DNA of 64,000 nt, taken from the NCBI RefSeq assembly GCF_037038585.1, contig NC_092520.1, forward strand, positions 148,117,104-148,181,103. Direction: 5' to 3'. The notes under the pieces are model-generated. The model saw only the letters and a program-made list of their open reading frames with translations. It did not search any database and was not told where the DNA came from. The position numbers and the translations under genes were made by a program. Shown here piece after piece: positions 1 through 13,652 of this stretch. The first letter of the stretch is position 1. Each line of letters starts with the position of its first letter. This DNA comes from Patagioenas fasciata (lineage: Eukaryota > Chordata > Aves > Columbiformes > Columbidae).

Positions 1-3000
1 TTGTTTCTCATAAACTGTTGTGCTTACGCAAAAATCCCTTTCCTGAGCTATAAGCTCCTGGATGACTTCCAATATCTCTGAGTGTAAATGTATTTTTTTT
101 TTACTTCCATGTCATATTACAAGGATACTGCGAACTATATGTTCTTCAAGCCTCAATCCTATAACATATATCAACAGGTGAACCTGCAGTTGCTTGTGGA
201 AATTGTCTCTGTATCAATTTGGTGAGAGAGGAGACTCCACAATATAAACTTCTTTCTTCTGGAGAATATAATATGATGGATATGAAACATGAGAATTCAT
301 TGGTAGTGGTACTTTATGAATCTCCATTTCAGTTTATAGTGTGATAGCTTCAACCTACCCTTAATATTTCCTTATATAAAATAACTTCCTTAAAACTTTT
401 ACTGGCCTATATGACCAACCAGAACTTGTCATTTTTCTCTATCATTTGGCTCATTTTTAAAGTATAAAAGTGGAAACATGAAAAGGAAGTATCCAAATTT
501 TTAATGAGATATTTCATGATATCCGAACACATTTCTGCTTTCAGAAACTTGTTTTATATTTTCAGATTTATTACAACAGTTTTGTATATTTATAGTCTCA
601 TTACTATGCTCATCGTAAAACATAATTTGTCTGTATTTCCAACATTTTTTTATTTTTTTTAATTAAAGAGACATTAACGATATAGAGGCACAATTCAAAG
701 TTTATTAAAGTTTGAAGCAGATAGACTCAACCATAAGCTCCAATATTTTCTTGCTATTATTACACAGCAACTGAAGGTTCTGTTATCAGCGTGAATAAAA
801 GCTAACACCTCTTCCCAACTCTTTTTATTATCCTTCCTTCCTTCCTTCCTTCCTTCCTTCCTTCCTTCCTTCCTTCCTTCCTTCCTTCCTTCCTTCCTTC
901 CTTCCTTCCTTCCTTCCTTCCTTCCTTCCTTCCTTCCTTCCCTAGCTACTTTCCTCTTGATGGGACCAGAAAATGTCACTCTTTCCTTGTCTATATGCTG
1001 GAAGCAGATTCCACCTTGCTCAAGGTAAGCCACAGCTCCTCCTTACTTCCTGGTCTTTGGTCCTGCCTAACAGACACTGCCTGTTTGAAGTCAAGAAGCT
1101 GCCATGCTTCTCAGTTGAAAAGAGGGCATCAAAGCAAAGCTGTTCCTTTCCAGAACATATGGAGCTGCAAAATTCTTAAACCCTGACCATCACTGATAGT
1201 GACAATGATGATCTTTTTCTTCTTCCTTTATGAGGACTGCATCAATAGCTCTTGTCTTTAGTTTTCAGGGGGCATCCCCTAAGATACCCCTAAACATACA
1301 CAACTTTTCTTTGTTCCTATCAGCTATTCCCAGTAACTTGAAAGCTATCCTCTGTGGGCACCTTGGCTCCTACTTTTATTCTGGTAGCCCTGTAGTACCT
1401 CCTGCTTTTGGTTCATCTGGGCTTCAGATGTCATGAAACATACACTTCACAAGAAAGCAATAGACTCCTATTGACTGATCTTTTGGTGATGACGTCTAAC
1501 CCTTGTCTGTGCTCTTCTCAACTTGGTCCTTTTTCGTCTTATGAAGAGCATGACAGGTGCAGTTGATGCAAAGGATAAGCAGTTCTTCTCTTGCTGCCAT
1601 GTCTGTCATGTCTGATTATTTTTTCTGTGAGTGTCCCTCCGGCAGAACTCTGCTTCACCATCAGCAGAAATTTCACCAGGTATCCAATCTCCACTCACAT
1701 TTTGCTGCTGTTTCTTTGGACAATAGTATTATAGCAGTGTCACTTAACATGCTTGAGTGGAGTTATATATAAATGGGGAAGGAGAATAAAGCTTCCTATC
1801 TGCATATAAAGAAACAAAATTAACTAGAGAGTATGGTGAGTCTCACAGAACTTAATTGCAATGTTTCCATGTTATTTTGAAGTCAAGTATTATATAAGCA
1901 CATTTGCTTATAACTCCATAAAAAATGTCATTAGCCATATTCTTAAGTAGTCTTTTTCTAAGTTTGTAAAAGGAAAATAAACAATACTTTGAGCAATTGC
2001 AACTTTAATTGGAAATTCAATTTGGGGAATAAATCTCAGTGCTCTTTAATTTACTTCTCAGTAGGCTGGAGGGCTGTATAATTTCTAAAAAGTAATATCA
2101 ATGTGTAGGAAAAGTGGCTGACAAGTGCAGTCAGAGAAGGCAAAGAAAAAAACAATCCTAGAAACCTGATATAGCACCAGAGATCTATATAAATAGTATT
2201 CAACTGTCTTGATCTGAAATATTGCCAAGATCTTGTTTCAGAGCTGTGGAACATAGCATACATCCTTCAAATACACAGCCTTTTTTCAAACTTCTCCATA
2301 TGATGGAGGAAAGAGGAGCTAAATTACTCAGGGCAGGAGGGAATAAACAAGCTGTTGGTGATGGATCCCAGTAGTGAGAGAAAAGCTAATGGAAAGTAAC
2401 TCATGCATATTTTCCAACTGTCTGCAGTTTCTACACAGACACTGATTTTCATCTTCTTTTTCATTTAAAATACATACAGTAACGTATGCATTTTACATAT
2501 ATGCGTACCTGTACACTTTTGATGAATCTACTTAATTTCTTCCAATACAGTGTATTATCTTCTGTTTGGTATCTTCCAAGAAACAAAGGTCCATCCCATC
2601 CGGGCTACTGCACTCGGAGTTAAACTCAGTTCTTTGGAGTGAAAGGAGGAAAAGGTATGAAGTGGTAATAGAGACTGAGAGACTCCCAAGAGTAGTGAGG
2701 GGCAGCCCACAAGAGGGAGCGGAGCCACAGATGTACAGTTTCAAACTAACTGCCTGCTACTGCCAGAAGATTTGATTCTTGTCCTTTGTAGGAAATTATC
2801 ATCTTGCCAACATAATAGGCTCAGGCAGGATCTCTCAGCAAAGCATATTGTATTAACAATTTTACAAAACCAGGTGTAGGCACACGGAACAGGCCAAAGA
2901 GCCCCTGCTTATGTCACCCTAATCCCAGTTGCAAGTTCCCTCCCCAGTTCCCATTGGTTGGGTACTGAATGGTTTACACACTACCCAACACCTGTCTCAG

Positions 3001-5759
3001 TTCACCTATCTCATTCATGTAATTCTAACAAACCCCTTCCCCTTATTCATTCGTTTAAAATGTGGATTTCTGGCTCTTTAGTTATCCTTTTCCCTAGCTT
3101 AACTTTTTAAATACAGTAATCAGTTTGCATTCTGAGATTAGTTTTACGAGACTTTGTTTTACATTAAGGATTCATAGTCTGATGTTTCTCAGCCCTCCCC
3201 CCCACTGGGATCAGGTGCCAGGTCCCCAGTCTGTAAAAGCAACATTCCTCTCTAATGGTTCCTTACACCTTCATTTGCAAATCTCACAGGACACTAACTC
3301 AACAAAAAAGAAATTTCTAGTTTTCCAGCAGCACAACAAGGTAAGCCTTCTTACCCTCTGGCCAAACTACTGCTACAGCCAACACATACGAAAAAACAGG
3401 ACCATTTGATTGAGACTGTGAGGGAAAAAGTGGTAATCACCATTTCAGCAACAAGCCATGTGAGATGTGGTATGAAATGGTATCTTGAGAGGTAATGAAA
3501 GACACACACTTCTTTAGCAACCCAGAAGAGGATGTATGGATTTGTTCAATGGTAACTGATGGACAAGGGGAAACAACCAGACCTGCAAGGAACAGAGTGA
3601 GCAGGAGGGACGTTTATCATATTTCATCTGTTTTAACTATAAAAACATCTTAAATAATTTTCATGATATATTATTTATTATTTTATATTCCAAATGAAAT
3701 ATTGATTTAATAACTGGAAGCCTTTGGTGTCCTTTCCATGTTAAAAAAATGAGTTTGGGGAAGAAACTCCAAACTCTGGCTACAGACGATTCCAAGTCTA
3801 GTGAGGAAAACGTTCAGCAGGACTTTCAGAGAGACTGGCAGAAGATCTGTCAGTAACTGAATATGCCTGCAGTGATCTTCCCAATTACAGACAACTGCAT
3901 TCCTGGGAACTGACCGGCACTGCTTAACTGTGTGCAGTCCTTTTTTCCAGTTAAGATCTAGACAAAAAATGTCCTTATCTGCCTAGACTGCTCTTCAGCT
4001 GAATATTCCAGCTTAAATTGCCCATTGAGATACTGGCTTTTTGCAGCAGCAGGAAATAAGTTATCATCAACAGCGTGTCTGGGGATCAATTGTGTTTCAT
4101 CAGTGTCAGAAAAAGTACAGCTTGAATAAGAATAACCAGCCTGGTTTCAGGTTATGGAGAGACTGACTGATTCATTTTAAAAAAATTCATAAATGTATTG
4201 ACAAAACCAAATGCAACAGATTTAGTGGATGTCAAGGCAATATTTGTTATTGCTATATCTCCATTACTGCCAGTGGCTTCACATCAGGGAGATATTTGGC
4301 TGGATTACTTCTGATTTTTAGGAAATGCATTACAAAGTTCCCATATCCCATTTGGAGTTATTGTCTGGGGTTGACCAAAAGAAGAGAAATCCAGTGGCTG
4401 CTGGCACAGTATACCAGAGTGATCTAAACAGTACAAGAGAAGGATCTTCCTATACTTACAGTTTTCATTAAGCTAAAAATGAAACAGGACACTACAGAGA
4501 CCAAAACGGAACTGGACACCTTTTTATAATTTATCTAAAACATTCCACAAAATGGCAAAGGAAGGAACAATATTCAAATCTCCTGTTAATATAAAAATGA
4601 TACTTAACTTCAGAGACGTGGTACATAGCAAGGAACAGCCCACTGGCACAGAGAACTTTTACTGTTTAGATCTAGCACCTGGATTAACAGATGGCAGATG
4701 CTGTGGTACTGATAAATATACATTAATTTATTATGCAACAGAGAAGCAAAGGGTAGGGAGAATGTGAATGTGCCTGATTATACTGATCAAGCCACAGCTA
4801 GAGCATGTTCGTAGAAAATTCCCCAAAGTTTCATTTCATTTTGCAGATGGCTGTACATAAGGAACCAGTTGCCAAATATTGTCTTTTGGTGATGTTGTCA
4901 AGTTTAGTTCATGAATACATGTGAAACATTTTGCAGTCTTCGGAAGAAAGCAAGCAGTTCAACTTTGGGTTTCTTCCGTTGTTTACTCTCTACACGTAAG
5001 GACTGTGTTTCTCTTGAATATTTTGATTTAGTTCCTTTTGACCCATGGCTCTTTTTCACAAATTAAGACTATGTGGGTTTATGTGTGTTTATACACTTTA
5101 TCTTCCTAGTTAAAGTTGATGTGTATTCTACAGCACCATGGACAACTTGTGAGACCACCAGAACTATAGCAGTGGTTGGATGTCCAATTGCAAAATCTCA
5201 GAGATCATACAGAAATTTAAGGCAAAATATTTAAAAGCAGCTCTCAAGGCAAAGTACATACATTACCACCAATCCAGTTGAGATGAGGACAGTTAACAAT
5301 AGTGACAAGCTAGAGAAAATCAGATTCAGAGAGTCTGCCAGGACTGGAAATACCATAATAATACGAGAATTTAATCACTCTTATGTAGAGTTAAATGTCA
5401 CACTGGAGTATTTTTAGACACTGTACATGAATGTTTCACGGCTAAGCTAGACAGGCAATTTAAAAGGGAGAGTCTGGTTTTGACTCACTTCCCAGTGTTG
5501 TTTTTGGCTTGTGTCACAATGTTACTATCAAGGACTAACTCTGTAATAGTAACTAAACTGTTATATTAAACATCCTTGTAGGAAGTGTGCAGGCCAAATA
5601 AAGAATCCTCTGCACTGGTCTTTAACTTCAAAACATCAGCTTAGAAGCAGTCAAAAAAAGCTAACAGAACATAAAGGAATTATGAGGTGCAGAATAGGGA
5701 AGAAAACATGAAGTAATTAATGTAATGTAACTGTATAAATCCAAGGTGTGTAAATCCAA
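1..5759. other. Upstream intergenic DNA, first part
   Basis: Apart from the microsatellite at 831-942 this stretch is AT-rich unique-looking sequence. Open frames are short and without recognisable domains. The segment at about 2870-3010, which contains a CCATTGG box, is somewhat C-rich but not identifiable. No gene, RNA gene or clear mobile element was seen. Confidence 0.7.
831..942. repeat. (CCTT)n / (AAGG)n tetranucleotide microsatellite, about 28 units
   Basis: An essentially uninterrupted run of CCTT units of about 112 bp on the + strand. The opposite strand translates as a repeated Arg-Lys-Glu-Gly, which creates a spurious open frame. Such a long pure tract is likely to be polymorphic. 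Confidence 0.97.
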
Positions 5760-6266
5760 GGCAAAGAATGATTAAAAGGTTAGGACTTTTCAGCCTGGAA
5801 AACGAATTGCAGAGGAACATAATAGTGAACTGTATAATCAGTAGCACAGAGAGGATGAATAAGAAACTCTTATTCTCTTTTTTTTTTGTAATACCAAAAA
5901 TAAATGACATCAAGTTAAATTTTCACCTAGCATATTCAAAACTACAAAAGGGAATATATCTTCTCATACTCTATAATTAAGCTGCACAACCCATTACAAA
6001 AGGGCAATAGTGACGCAATAAGGCATTATTCAAATTCATGGAGGGAAAATCATTAAAGACAATTAAACACAAAGGTACTGCCTCTGACTAAAGACATCCC
6101 TGAGCTGTACATTGCTATAAGCTGCAGAAGAATACTAGGGGAGTGCTATTCCACATTTGTTCTGGTTTGGTGCTAGGTATTCACTGTTGGCCAACATGAC
6201 AGCATGGTAGGCTACCTGGATCTTTGGTCTAATCCAGGACAGACATTTTTCTGTTCTTATGGCATT
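5760..6266 (+). mobile_element. Degenerate old CR1 LINE 3' portion
   Basis: Scattered matches run in the order expected of an ancient amniote CR1 3' region. They are TTAGGACTTTTCAGCCTGGA near 5778, TTAAGCTGCACAACCCATTA near 5978 and AGGCTACCTGGATCTTTGGT near 6210, which resembles the GGCTAGATGGACCTTTGGTC signature, ending TTCTGTTCTTATGGCAT at about 6266. The copy is heavily diverged, so the boundaries are approximate. Confidence 0.65.
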
Positions 6267-6542
6267 CGCTAAACTGTACTGGAAATGCCCAGAGTATGAA
6301 CTTTTTCTCTGTATTATACACAATGCTGTCTATGCTAACAACAAAACCTACACACATACACATATATATATATATTTATATAGGTATGGGGAACAAGGCA
6401 GCTATTCATACTGTAGAACTGGTTGCATTTATTTTGAGCAAGGATCGGGATCAGGTTGGACTGTACTTTTCCTGACATGGTTCACCCATGATAAATACTA
6501 TGAAAAATATGCCCATGAAAAGTTAACTACTCTGACTTCTTA

Positions 6543-6590
6543 ACCAAAAAAACCAACCAAACAAACAAACAACAAAAACAAAGAAAAAAA
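6543..6590. repeat. CAAA-type simple sequence
   Basis: Repeated CCAA, CAAA and CAAAAA units. It lies about 280 bp downstream of the old CR1 fragment and is probably unrelated to it. Confidence 0.75.
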
Positions 6591-9500
6591 GCCCAGTGGG
6601 AAATCAAGGAAATCATTGTGTTCACAGAGCAGCTCACCAGCTGGACCTGCTGGTGTTACACACAGGTTGCTTACAAACTATTCTGGTAACTGGAACCTAT
6701 CTGAGATTCTCCTCTCCCAGGGAAACAGACCAGCCAGGTTTATGACTGTTTTGTGCACCAAGCTGTTAAAGAGTAGTCAAGGATCCAACCCAGAATGAAT
6801 ACGCATGTACACTTTGGTCTGCTTCCAACTTAATCTCCTGAATGTTTTAGTGCATTCTGTCTTTTTCTTATGGTGACTGGTTTGGATGCATTAATCTGGC
6901 ATTATTCGAGTGAGTCTATTATAACAGATCTCTCATGTGTGCATCTTCAGGTTGTGGAAAAACAGTGTGATTTAGAAGTGGCTTCTCATCACGCATTCAA
7001 TAATATTTTAAAAACTAATTAGTCCGATATCTGTGATATTTTAGATATAGATAATTCTTCTTTACAGCAGAAAATGAGTAGATGTCCTCTTCAAATCCTT
7101 TCAGCCCTGTTTTCTACAACTTCACAAAACTTAATAGCAAAAGATATTAGGATATTTTAATGAAACTAATCAAAGTTGTTGATGTTGCAAGCTGTTTCCA
7201 CTGCTTTACCACCCATTTTGAACTTGAATAAGAAAATCACTTGAATTTGCTTTCTGTCTAACATAATTTCCATAGTCTAAACTAAACATGAAAGAAACAG
7301 CAAGTAATAATCCAGTAGCAAAAAAAAAAAAAAAAAAAAAGGGAGAAAAGTGCATTAAAATGATGTATAACATAACCACATTTATTTAAGAACATATTCC
7401 AATATCAAACAGCCAATTTCAACAATGCAAAAACTGCAGTTCCTTTTGTACCAACCTAATGATTTTATTTTTGTGGGGTGGGGGGGTATTTACAGGTCTT
7501 ATTTTTAAAAAATGCACAAAATTTTAGCATCTCAGAAGATGATCTGATGGGGGAAATACGACCAGTAAAAACCTTTCTACTAACACTAGAAAGAAGATAG
7601 TTTTAAAATGTTGCTCTACTATGTCCTCAGTAACCGCACCTCCTACATCTCAGAATTAGGAGCCAAAAAAATACAAAATGGTTTTCTTTTTCTGGGTTAC
7701 CACATTTCTTTGGGAATAGCATTTAATTCTTCCATCCCTGACTTGTATATGAAGATAAGACATCAGTCATTTGGATGTATTGTTTATTTGTACCACAAGG
7801 TGAAGACAAAAATCTCTCATACGTAGCCCCCACCAAAAGAGAGCCCTGATAAAATTCAGAGCCTCTAGGTGATACTTTATGCAATAACAACACAAAAAAG
7901 CACTGGTATTGTGCTCTTGTGTCAAAATTTAAAAGTATTCATACCTCCACCTACATATACAACATGTTCTTTTACTACAGTCACCAAAATGCTAATGCAT
8001 GGAAAAACAATCACTGTCTAAGACAACTGAGTAAGCGTGTTACTCAGAGCATTGATCACAGCTTACTGAAATTAGCTCTGCTTCATTCCTTTCATTCCAA
8101 ACCTTGCAAACAAGTCACATTACATTGTTGCTCTTTTTAGCATAGCATCTGATAAGAACATTTGAATGTCTTCCTACATCTTTCCTGGCTGTCTCCCTAG
8201 CACTCAGATGACGCAAGAACTGATAGATGCAGAGCACAACACTTTGTTCCAAGAACTGGTTAGTTGCATCTCAGAGCCTAAAATAAAAAGAAGAAGAAAA
8301 AAAAAATCACACTTTTAAAGTATTACACTTGGTTACTAAAGAGACAGACTAAGAATGGCAGGGTAAAACAGAGCACAGGATCCTGGAAAGAAAAGAAACG
8401 GGGACAGGAGAGCAAGCCTTGGGCATGGGCAGTGGGCTAGGGCAGCAGGTACTCTGACAACAAACAGTCCAACACATGGACAGACTGTGCTATTACTTTA
8501 TCAATGCCTAAATGCAGCATTACCAATTTTGCCCATGCTTCCCTGCTGCTCAGTTTTGCCTGCATTGCTAGCAAGCCTTGGGCCAGCTGTGATAAACTGT
8601 TTCAAAAGAGAGCAGTCAAGGGAATGTTATCCCCAAGATATTGACTGGCTAAGACAGAACAGGCTTCATCACCTTCCCCTAAAACTTGCTGCCCCAGTTC
8701 ACAGGGTACAGCTGGTCCTGCTGAACACAAAGGGAGGTGGAAAATCTAGACTAACCCTACTGCCTCTGCTCTTGCTCACTGAAAAATATCTTCCCAATGG
8801 AGCTGTACAACCAGGCTCTCCCCTACCCGCTGTGTGAAGAGGAGCCCACTAACAAGTAAAACCAGACTGGACTTGGCTGGGGAACCTCCACAGAGGTGAT
8901 TCATATTCAGGCATGTTAAAAACCATATCTCAGGTCCTGCTGTCTCATCCACTGTGTCAAAACATTTTTACATCATCACAAAGGACAGATGTCATCGTAT
9001 ACAAGGGCAGCCACACACACCCACATCCCTCCCCCTTGGAGACAGCTCTACCTACTTTGTTTATCAGAGTATGATCCAACCCCACAACTTGTGCTGGGCA
9101 TAGCATCCAAAACTATGCCCTTGCTGAATGCATCCCAATGTAGACATCTCGCAGACCTCTAGCAGTAACATCCCATTCCCATTAGATCAAGTTTCTGTGT
9201 GATGGTGAGAGCATGCAAATTGTTCAGCAGTCAGTGATTCAAGAGCAGATTTTGCCTGAGGGCTATAACATGGGCAGCCACCCTGGTATCGGTGGGCTAG
9301 AAAACCAACACCTCCACCTGCAGGAAAAAACAAACTGAGGCAAGACTGATGAAATGAACATTATTTTATCACCCAGGTCAGGATGCAAGTCAGTCCTGTC
9401 CTACTACATAACAAAAGAGCCATAGGCCTGGGGAGCCACTATTATCTGCACTTTCAGGATCATCCTGAATTCCTGCAGCCCTTGGCTCCCTTAAGACATA

Positions 9501-9851
9501 AAGTGAAGCTCACGGCTGTATGGCAGTTCCGTTATGACATTTCTCAAGTCAGGACATTTACTCAGCTCTAGGCTACTGGATTTCCAAAACAGGCAGCTGC
9601 ACACTTACCTCATCAAAGTGGGTGAAGGTTTCTGAAGTTCCAATGAGGATCATTGTAATCTTTGTATATGTGTGTGTGTTAGTTATATTCTCAGGCAATT
9701 TGCCACTCCCTTGAACTCTGTTGAGGTCAGGTAGAGAGTTCCAGTCGCGGCTTGTACTGCTTTTATTGCCACATCTCTGTCAGGCAGGGAACTGCTATCA
9801 TGGTCATTTTACCAATGCAAAAGCAGCACTTTTCATCTAGGTGTCTTTGGG

Positions 9852-9876
9852 AAAAAAAAAAAAAAAAAAAAAAAAA
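9852..9876 (+). repeat. Poly-A run (about 25 nt)
   Basis: An uninterrupted A homopolymer. No retrogene body or mobile element is recognisable immediately upstream, so it is recorded as simple sequence. Confidence 0.9.
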
Positions 9877-12444
9877 GTCTTTGCTTTAATTTATCTCACC
9901 GGACAAAACAGATGATTTTCTGTTTCTCTGCTTCCAAAAATGATGCTGGGATGAAAGAAATGTGTATGTTACTGTGAGAAAATACAGGATACCAGTGCCT
10001 GATGCAAAAGCCAGATGGATCAAACTTCAGTCTTATCTCCTGTGTCAGACCAAGTTGCAATAAAATAGCGATCTGGGATGTTTAAGCATGGAGTTAACTC
10101 CTTCCCGGGGACTCTCCAAGTGTGCTTTGCATGTTTTCCCCTCCTGGGGAGCAGCGCCAGGGAGCAGGGCTGGTTCTGCCGTTCCAGCAGGGGAACGCGC
10201 GGTGGCAGTGTCACCTCTCCCTCCCCTCCCCTCGGCGAGGTGACTCCAAGGAAAGCACAAAGAAAAAGACAGATGCGAAAACGGTCCGGCTTTTCCTGAC
10301 CAACCGGCATTTGCACGTAACACCTTCAACCACGAGATCCAAAATATTGATTAAAAAAAAATACCCTTGAGTGAACGGCACGTAACAGCACTTCATTTTC
10401 CATGTTGTCTTAAAGATACACTTCGGAATAATGTTGTGTGTATTTAAGATTAAGCCCTCGTTGGCGAGCTACTTCACATTTAAACTGAACTACTCAATGT
10501 TCATACCTACATCCATTTCCTCTAAGGTTCGCGAAGCTGAAAATAATCTGTTTCCAAGGCACAAACCCAGCTTGTTCTGTAAGTTCTAACACGGAGAGAG
10601 GGGTGGGAGGAAGGGCAAAAAAGAGTGAAAGGACTAACTACCACAATTTTAATACAAACTTTATTTGTGGAGAATTTCTAATGGAAAAAGGTTGCACCAT
10701 TCAGACCAAGCACATCCGGCCAGAATAGGAAATAAGTGTTACAAAGAAATATCTGGTTTTCTGATCTGCTTGACTGCATTAGACACTGGACAGAAAGCAA
10801 ATGTTTCTGTATGTGATTCCTCATCCCTCAGTCACTACATGCATCATAATTAAATCTCTTTTTCAAAAATCTAAGGAGCAATCATCTATCACAAGTTGCG
10901 ACCCTTTCAGGGATAATCCCACCTATGTCACTTTGCATCCTCAAATCGCACTGGTAAAATATTTCCCTCTCAAAAGACATGGAGTTTTTTTGTTATTCAG
11001 TTGAGAAGAGGTATTAATCCAACATAAGTCAACTTCAAGGAACTGCTATTGATAGGGCAATCAGTTACATGATGTTTTCTTCAGGTAATAAAAAGTCGTA
11101 ATTCATTTCTATTTCAGATCTTAGCTAAGCATTGTCTGGATTGCTGTGCACACAAAATTCTTTGTCTCTCCCCTTCCCCCACCCCTCAAACTTTCCAGTC
11201 AGCATTCCTAGTTACGAGGAGAAAAATTTATCTCAGAAATCTCATTAAAGATTTTAAATCCCAGAGCAAACTGTGATATCTTTTGCCGCAGATCTCACAA
11301 GCACAAATAAATGTACATACTTGCAAAATAAAGTTAATAACAATTCAACAGCTCTTCCAACTGAGACAATGCCAATGTGTCAAGAGCTTGTAAACCTATA
11401 TGTGGTGTCAGTGACATCTGAGGATACCCTCTATCGAGAGGATTTTCTAAATACTGAATTCATTTCAGGTATATTCTGTGCATGAAACCAAATTGGTTTT
11501 GAATATAAAAACTATCCAGAATTCATGTTTGTGCTGGAGTTCAGGAATGGAGAAGAGGGCAGGGAAAAGGAGGAGGGGAGGAAATGTTTCACATTTTTTA
11601 GACTATTTTCTAATCTCCTCAGTAGTCCTCAGTCATACGTGCAGAGATTGTAGTATCTATTGTTTACTGGAAATGTTTTTGTGACTGTCTGTATGTCAGC
11701 AAAAGGGTCTAACATAGTTTCTAACATAGTTTACATTCCTTCCTAGCTGTGATGTGTCTTCCCCATTGTTTTTCCTGCCTTATCCTGCCCACTCTTTGGG
11801 GTTTTTATCCTTCCACTTTTCTGCTACATTTTCCCCCTGCTTCCCATAGTTCTGCCACATATCTCCCACTTTCTCCTCTCCACAAACTCCTCCTCCTTCC
11901 CAGCTGGTACCCCCACAGGTTATCTCCAACCTTTCTGCTCCCATACATAACCTTTCCCCCTCTAAAAGGAAGGAGCACGTCACTCCATTTCTCTTCACCA
12001 GTGAAAATGTTCTCACATATCACTAATGTGACCTCTCCCGTGATATGCCACATCAGAACAAAAGAGGATGACATTTGCCAGACCAAGTGGTGAGAAAGGC
12101 CAGAGGTCCCTCCACCACCTAAAGGGAAAAAAAAAAAAAAAGAAGAGAGAAACAAGGAGTAAATCAGGGGCAAAGGGATTGTGGACTCCTCAGCATGGAG
12201 AATAAAGAAGGTGCCCCAGTTTCTTACATTATGGTATACCCTAAAACAAGGATTGCCCCAGTTTCTCCACAGTCACCTTGTAGCTTCACCACTCTCTGAA
12301 GTTCTGGTAAAAAAAAAAAAAAAAAAGAGTCCCAGTGTGTCTCTGGAATAGCAACACATGAAGTTAAATGCCACATTAGTTTTCATTCGCATTTAAGAAA
12401 CATCAGCTTTTCCACTAAAATAGCTATGTTTAGTTTCGTAGTGA

Positions 12445-12517
12445 TTTGGGGGTTTTTTGGTGTTTTGGGTTCTTTTGAGTGGTTTGGTTTTGTTTTGTTT
12501 GTTCATTTGTTTGTTTT
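12445..12517. repeat. TTTG/TTTTG-rich simple sequence
   Basis: Irregular TTTTG and TTTG units such as GGTTTTGTTTTGTTTGTTC. Low-complexity DNA with no coding potential. Confidence 0.8.
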
Positions 12518-13246
12518 AAATCATGCAATTCTGGATCACCCACTTTTTTTCTAACGCCTGCATTTTCTTTTCCCCAAGACATTGCATGTCCCGTTTTTCC
12601 CCTCCTTCTTTTAACCCACCATGAGCAGAGTGTTTAAACAGTAACTCCAAACTGTGTCCTGAGATAGTGTGAGAACTTCAACCTTCCTCTGGCTCACATC
12701 CACTGAGCTGTATTTCGGTGTGTAAGGAGCCACTTAACGACCGTACAGACAGATCCTTGCAAGGGCAGAGCCGGTCTGGGGTTTTTTTTCAGCCCTTAAT
12801 TGCACAATTTCCTCACCACCTCTTTACAAGGAAACGGAGAAAAGGCGACTTCAATTCCTCTCTCTGCAAATCCTCAGGACAGCCTGAAAAAAAACCCTAG
12901 AGAGCAGGAAAATCTCTCAAACCAACAACTCTTCAGCCCCCTAACACAGCCCCGCCCGAAACTTTGATCTTCACAGCAAGGGGTGAAACTACTGTCAGCA
13001 GTTTCGCATATTTTATTTCTAGATTGAAACTTAGGTACGTGTGCACAAAATGCAGCTGTGTGTAAAATATAGACGTACCTAAAACATATACCATAATGCA
13101 AAAGGATCTGCAAGGGAAAACGCATGCGGACAGAGCATATTTATATGTTTAAAACGTGTGCATGTGTTTGTTCCCGCGGGGGTTACGTGTGCCACAGGAA
13201 CGTGGATGCGGGACACGGCGCCACAGATCCCCCCGGGAGTCCACAC

Positions 13247-13455
13247 AGAATCAAAGAATGTTAGGGATTGGAAGGGACCTCAGAAGATCATCTAGTCCAA
13301 TCCCCCCGCCGGAACAGGAACACCTGGATGAGGTTACACGGGAAGGCGTCCAGTGGGGTTTTGAATGTCTCCAGAGAAGGAGACTCCACGACCTCCTTGG
13401 GCAGCCTGTTCCAGTGTTCTGCTACCCTCACTGTGAAGAGGTTTCTTCTCGGTCC
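13247..13455 (-). mobile_element. CR1 LINE 3' fragment, antisense to PKP2
   Basis: It begins with AGAATCAAAGAATGTTAGGG, the reverse complement of an avian CR1 3' terminus. It continues through the familiar CR1 3'-region sequence (TGGAAGGGACCTCAGAAGAT, then GAGACTCCACGACCTCCTTG and CAGCCTGTTCCAGTGTTCTG) before fading into CpG-island sequence near 13455. CR1 is a non-LTR retrotransposon that inserts 5'-truncated copies, and this one keeps only about 200 bp of the 3' part. It sits immediately upstream of the PKP2 CpG island, so it may form the island's boundary or contribute to the leader. Confidence 0.9.
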
Positions 13456-13652
13456 CGGCTGCGCAGCCCCGTCCTCACGGCGGGGGTTGCACAGGGCGTT
13501 CTGCGCACAGAGAGGACGGGGACGGGCGGCGGCTTCCTGAGGCGGCGGCTGCTCGCCCGGGGCAGGTGCTCACCACCGCGCCCCGCTGGCAAGGGCTGGG
13601 CTGGGCCGGGCCGGGCAGAACCGCTGTGAGAGACCCTTCACCCCGGCGGAAA

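Larger units (their letters stand above)
6267..13246. other. Upstream intergenic DNA, second part
   Basis: It contains simple tracts (TA-rich 6350-6382, CAAA-type 6543-6590, poly-A 7320-7340, 9852-9876, 12127-12141 and 12309-12326, TTTG-rich 12445-12517) and a GC-rich patch at about 10090-10265. No gene or recognisable mobile element was seen. The human neighbour on this side would be SYT10, which is not visible here. Confidence 0.7.

Noticed and set aside
695-1033. 112-codon minus-strand open frame with Gly-Arg-Lys-Glu repeats
   Set aside because: It is the translation of the CCTT/AAGG microsatellite. The flanks have no coding features.
7320-7340. Poly-A run considered as the tail of a processed pseudogene
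   Set aside because: No recognisable gene body or target-site duplication could be seen upstream of it.
8487-8837. 116-codon leucine- and proline-rich open frame upstream of PKP2
   Set aside because: No domain, signal or splice support. The composition follows local C/T-rich DNA.
10020-10396. Cluster of short open frames on both strands in a GC-rich patch
   Set aside because: Frames overlap on opposite strands and reflect base composition, so I treat the patch as possible regulatory DNA only.
11749-12173. Open frames of 114 and 122 codons on opposite strands
   Set aside because: The region is pyrimidine-rich on one strand and the proteins are low-complexity with no recognisable motif.
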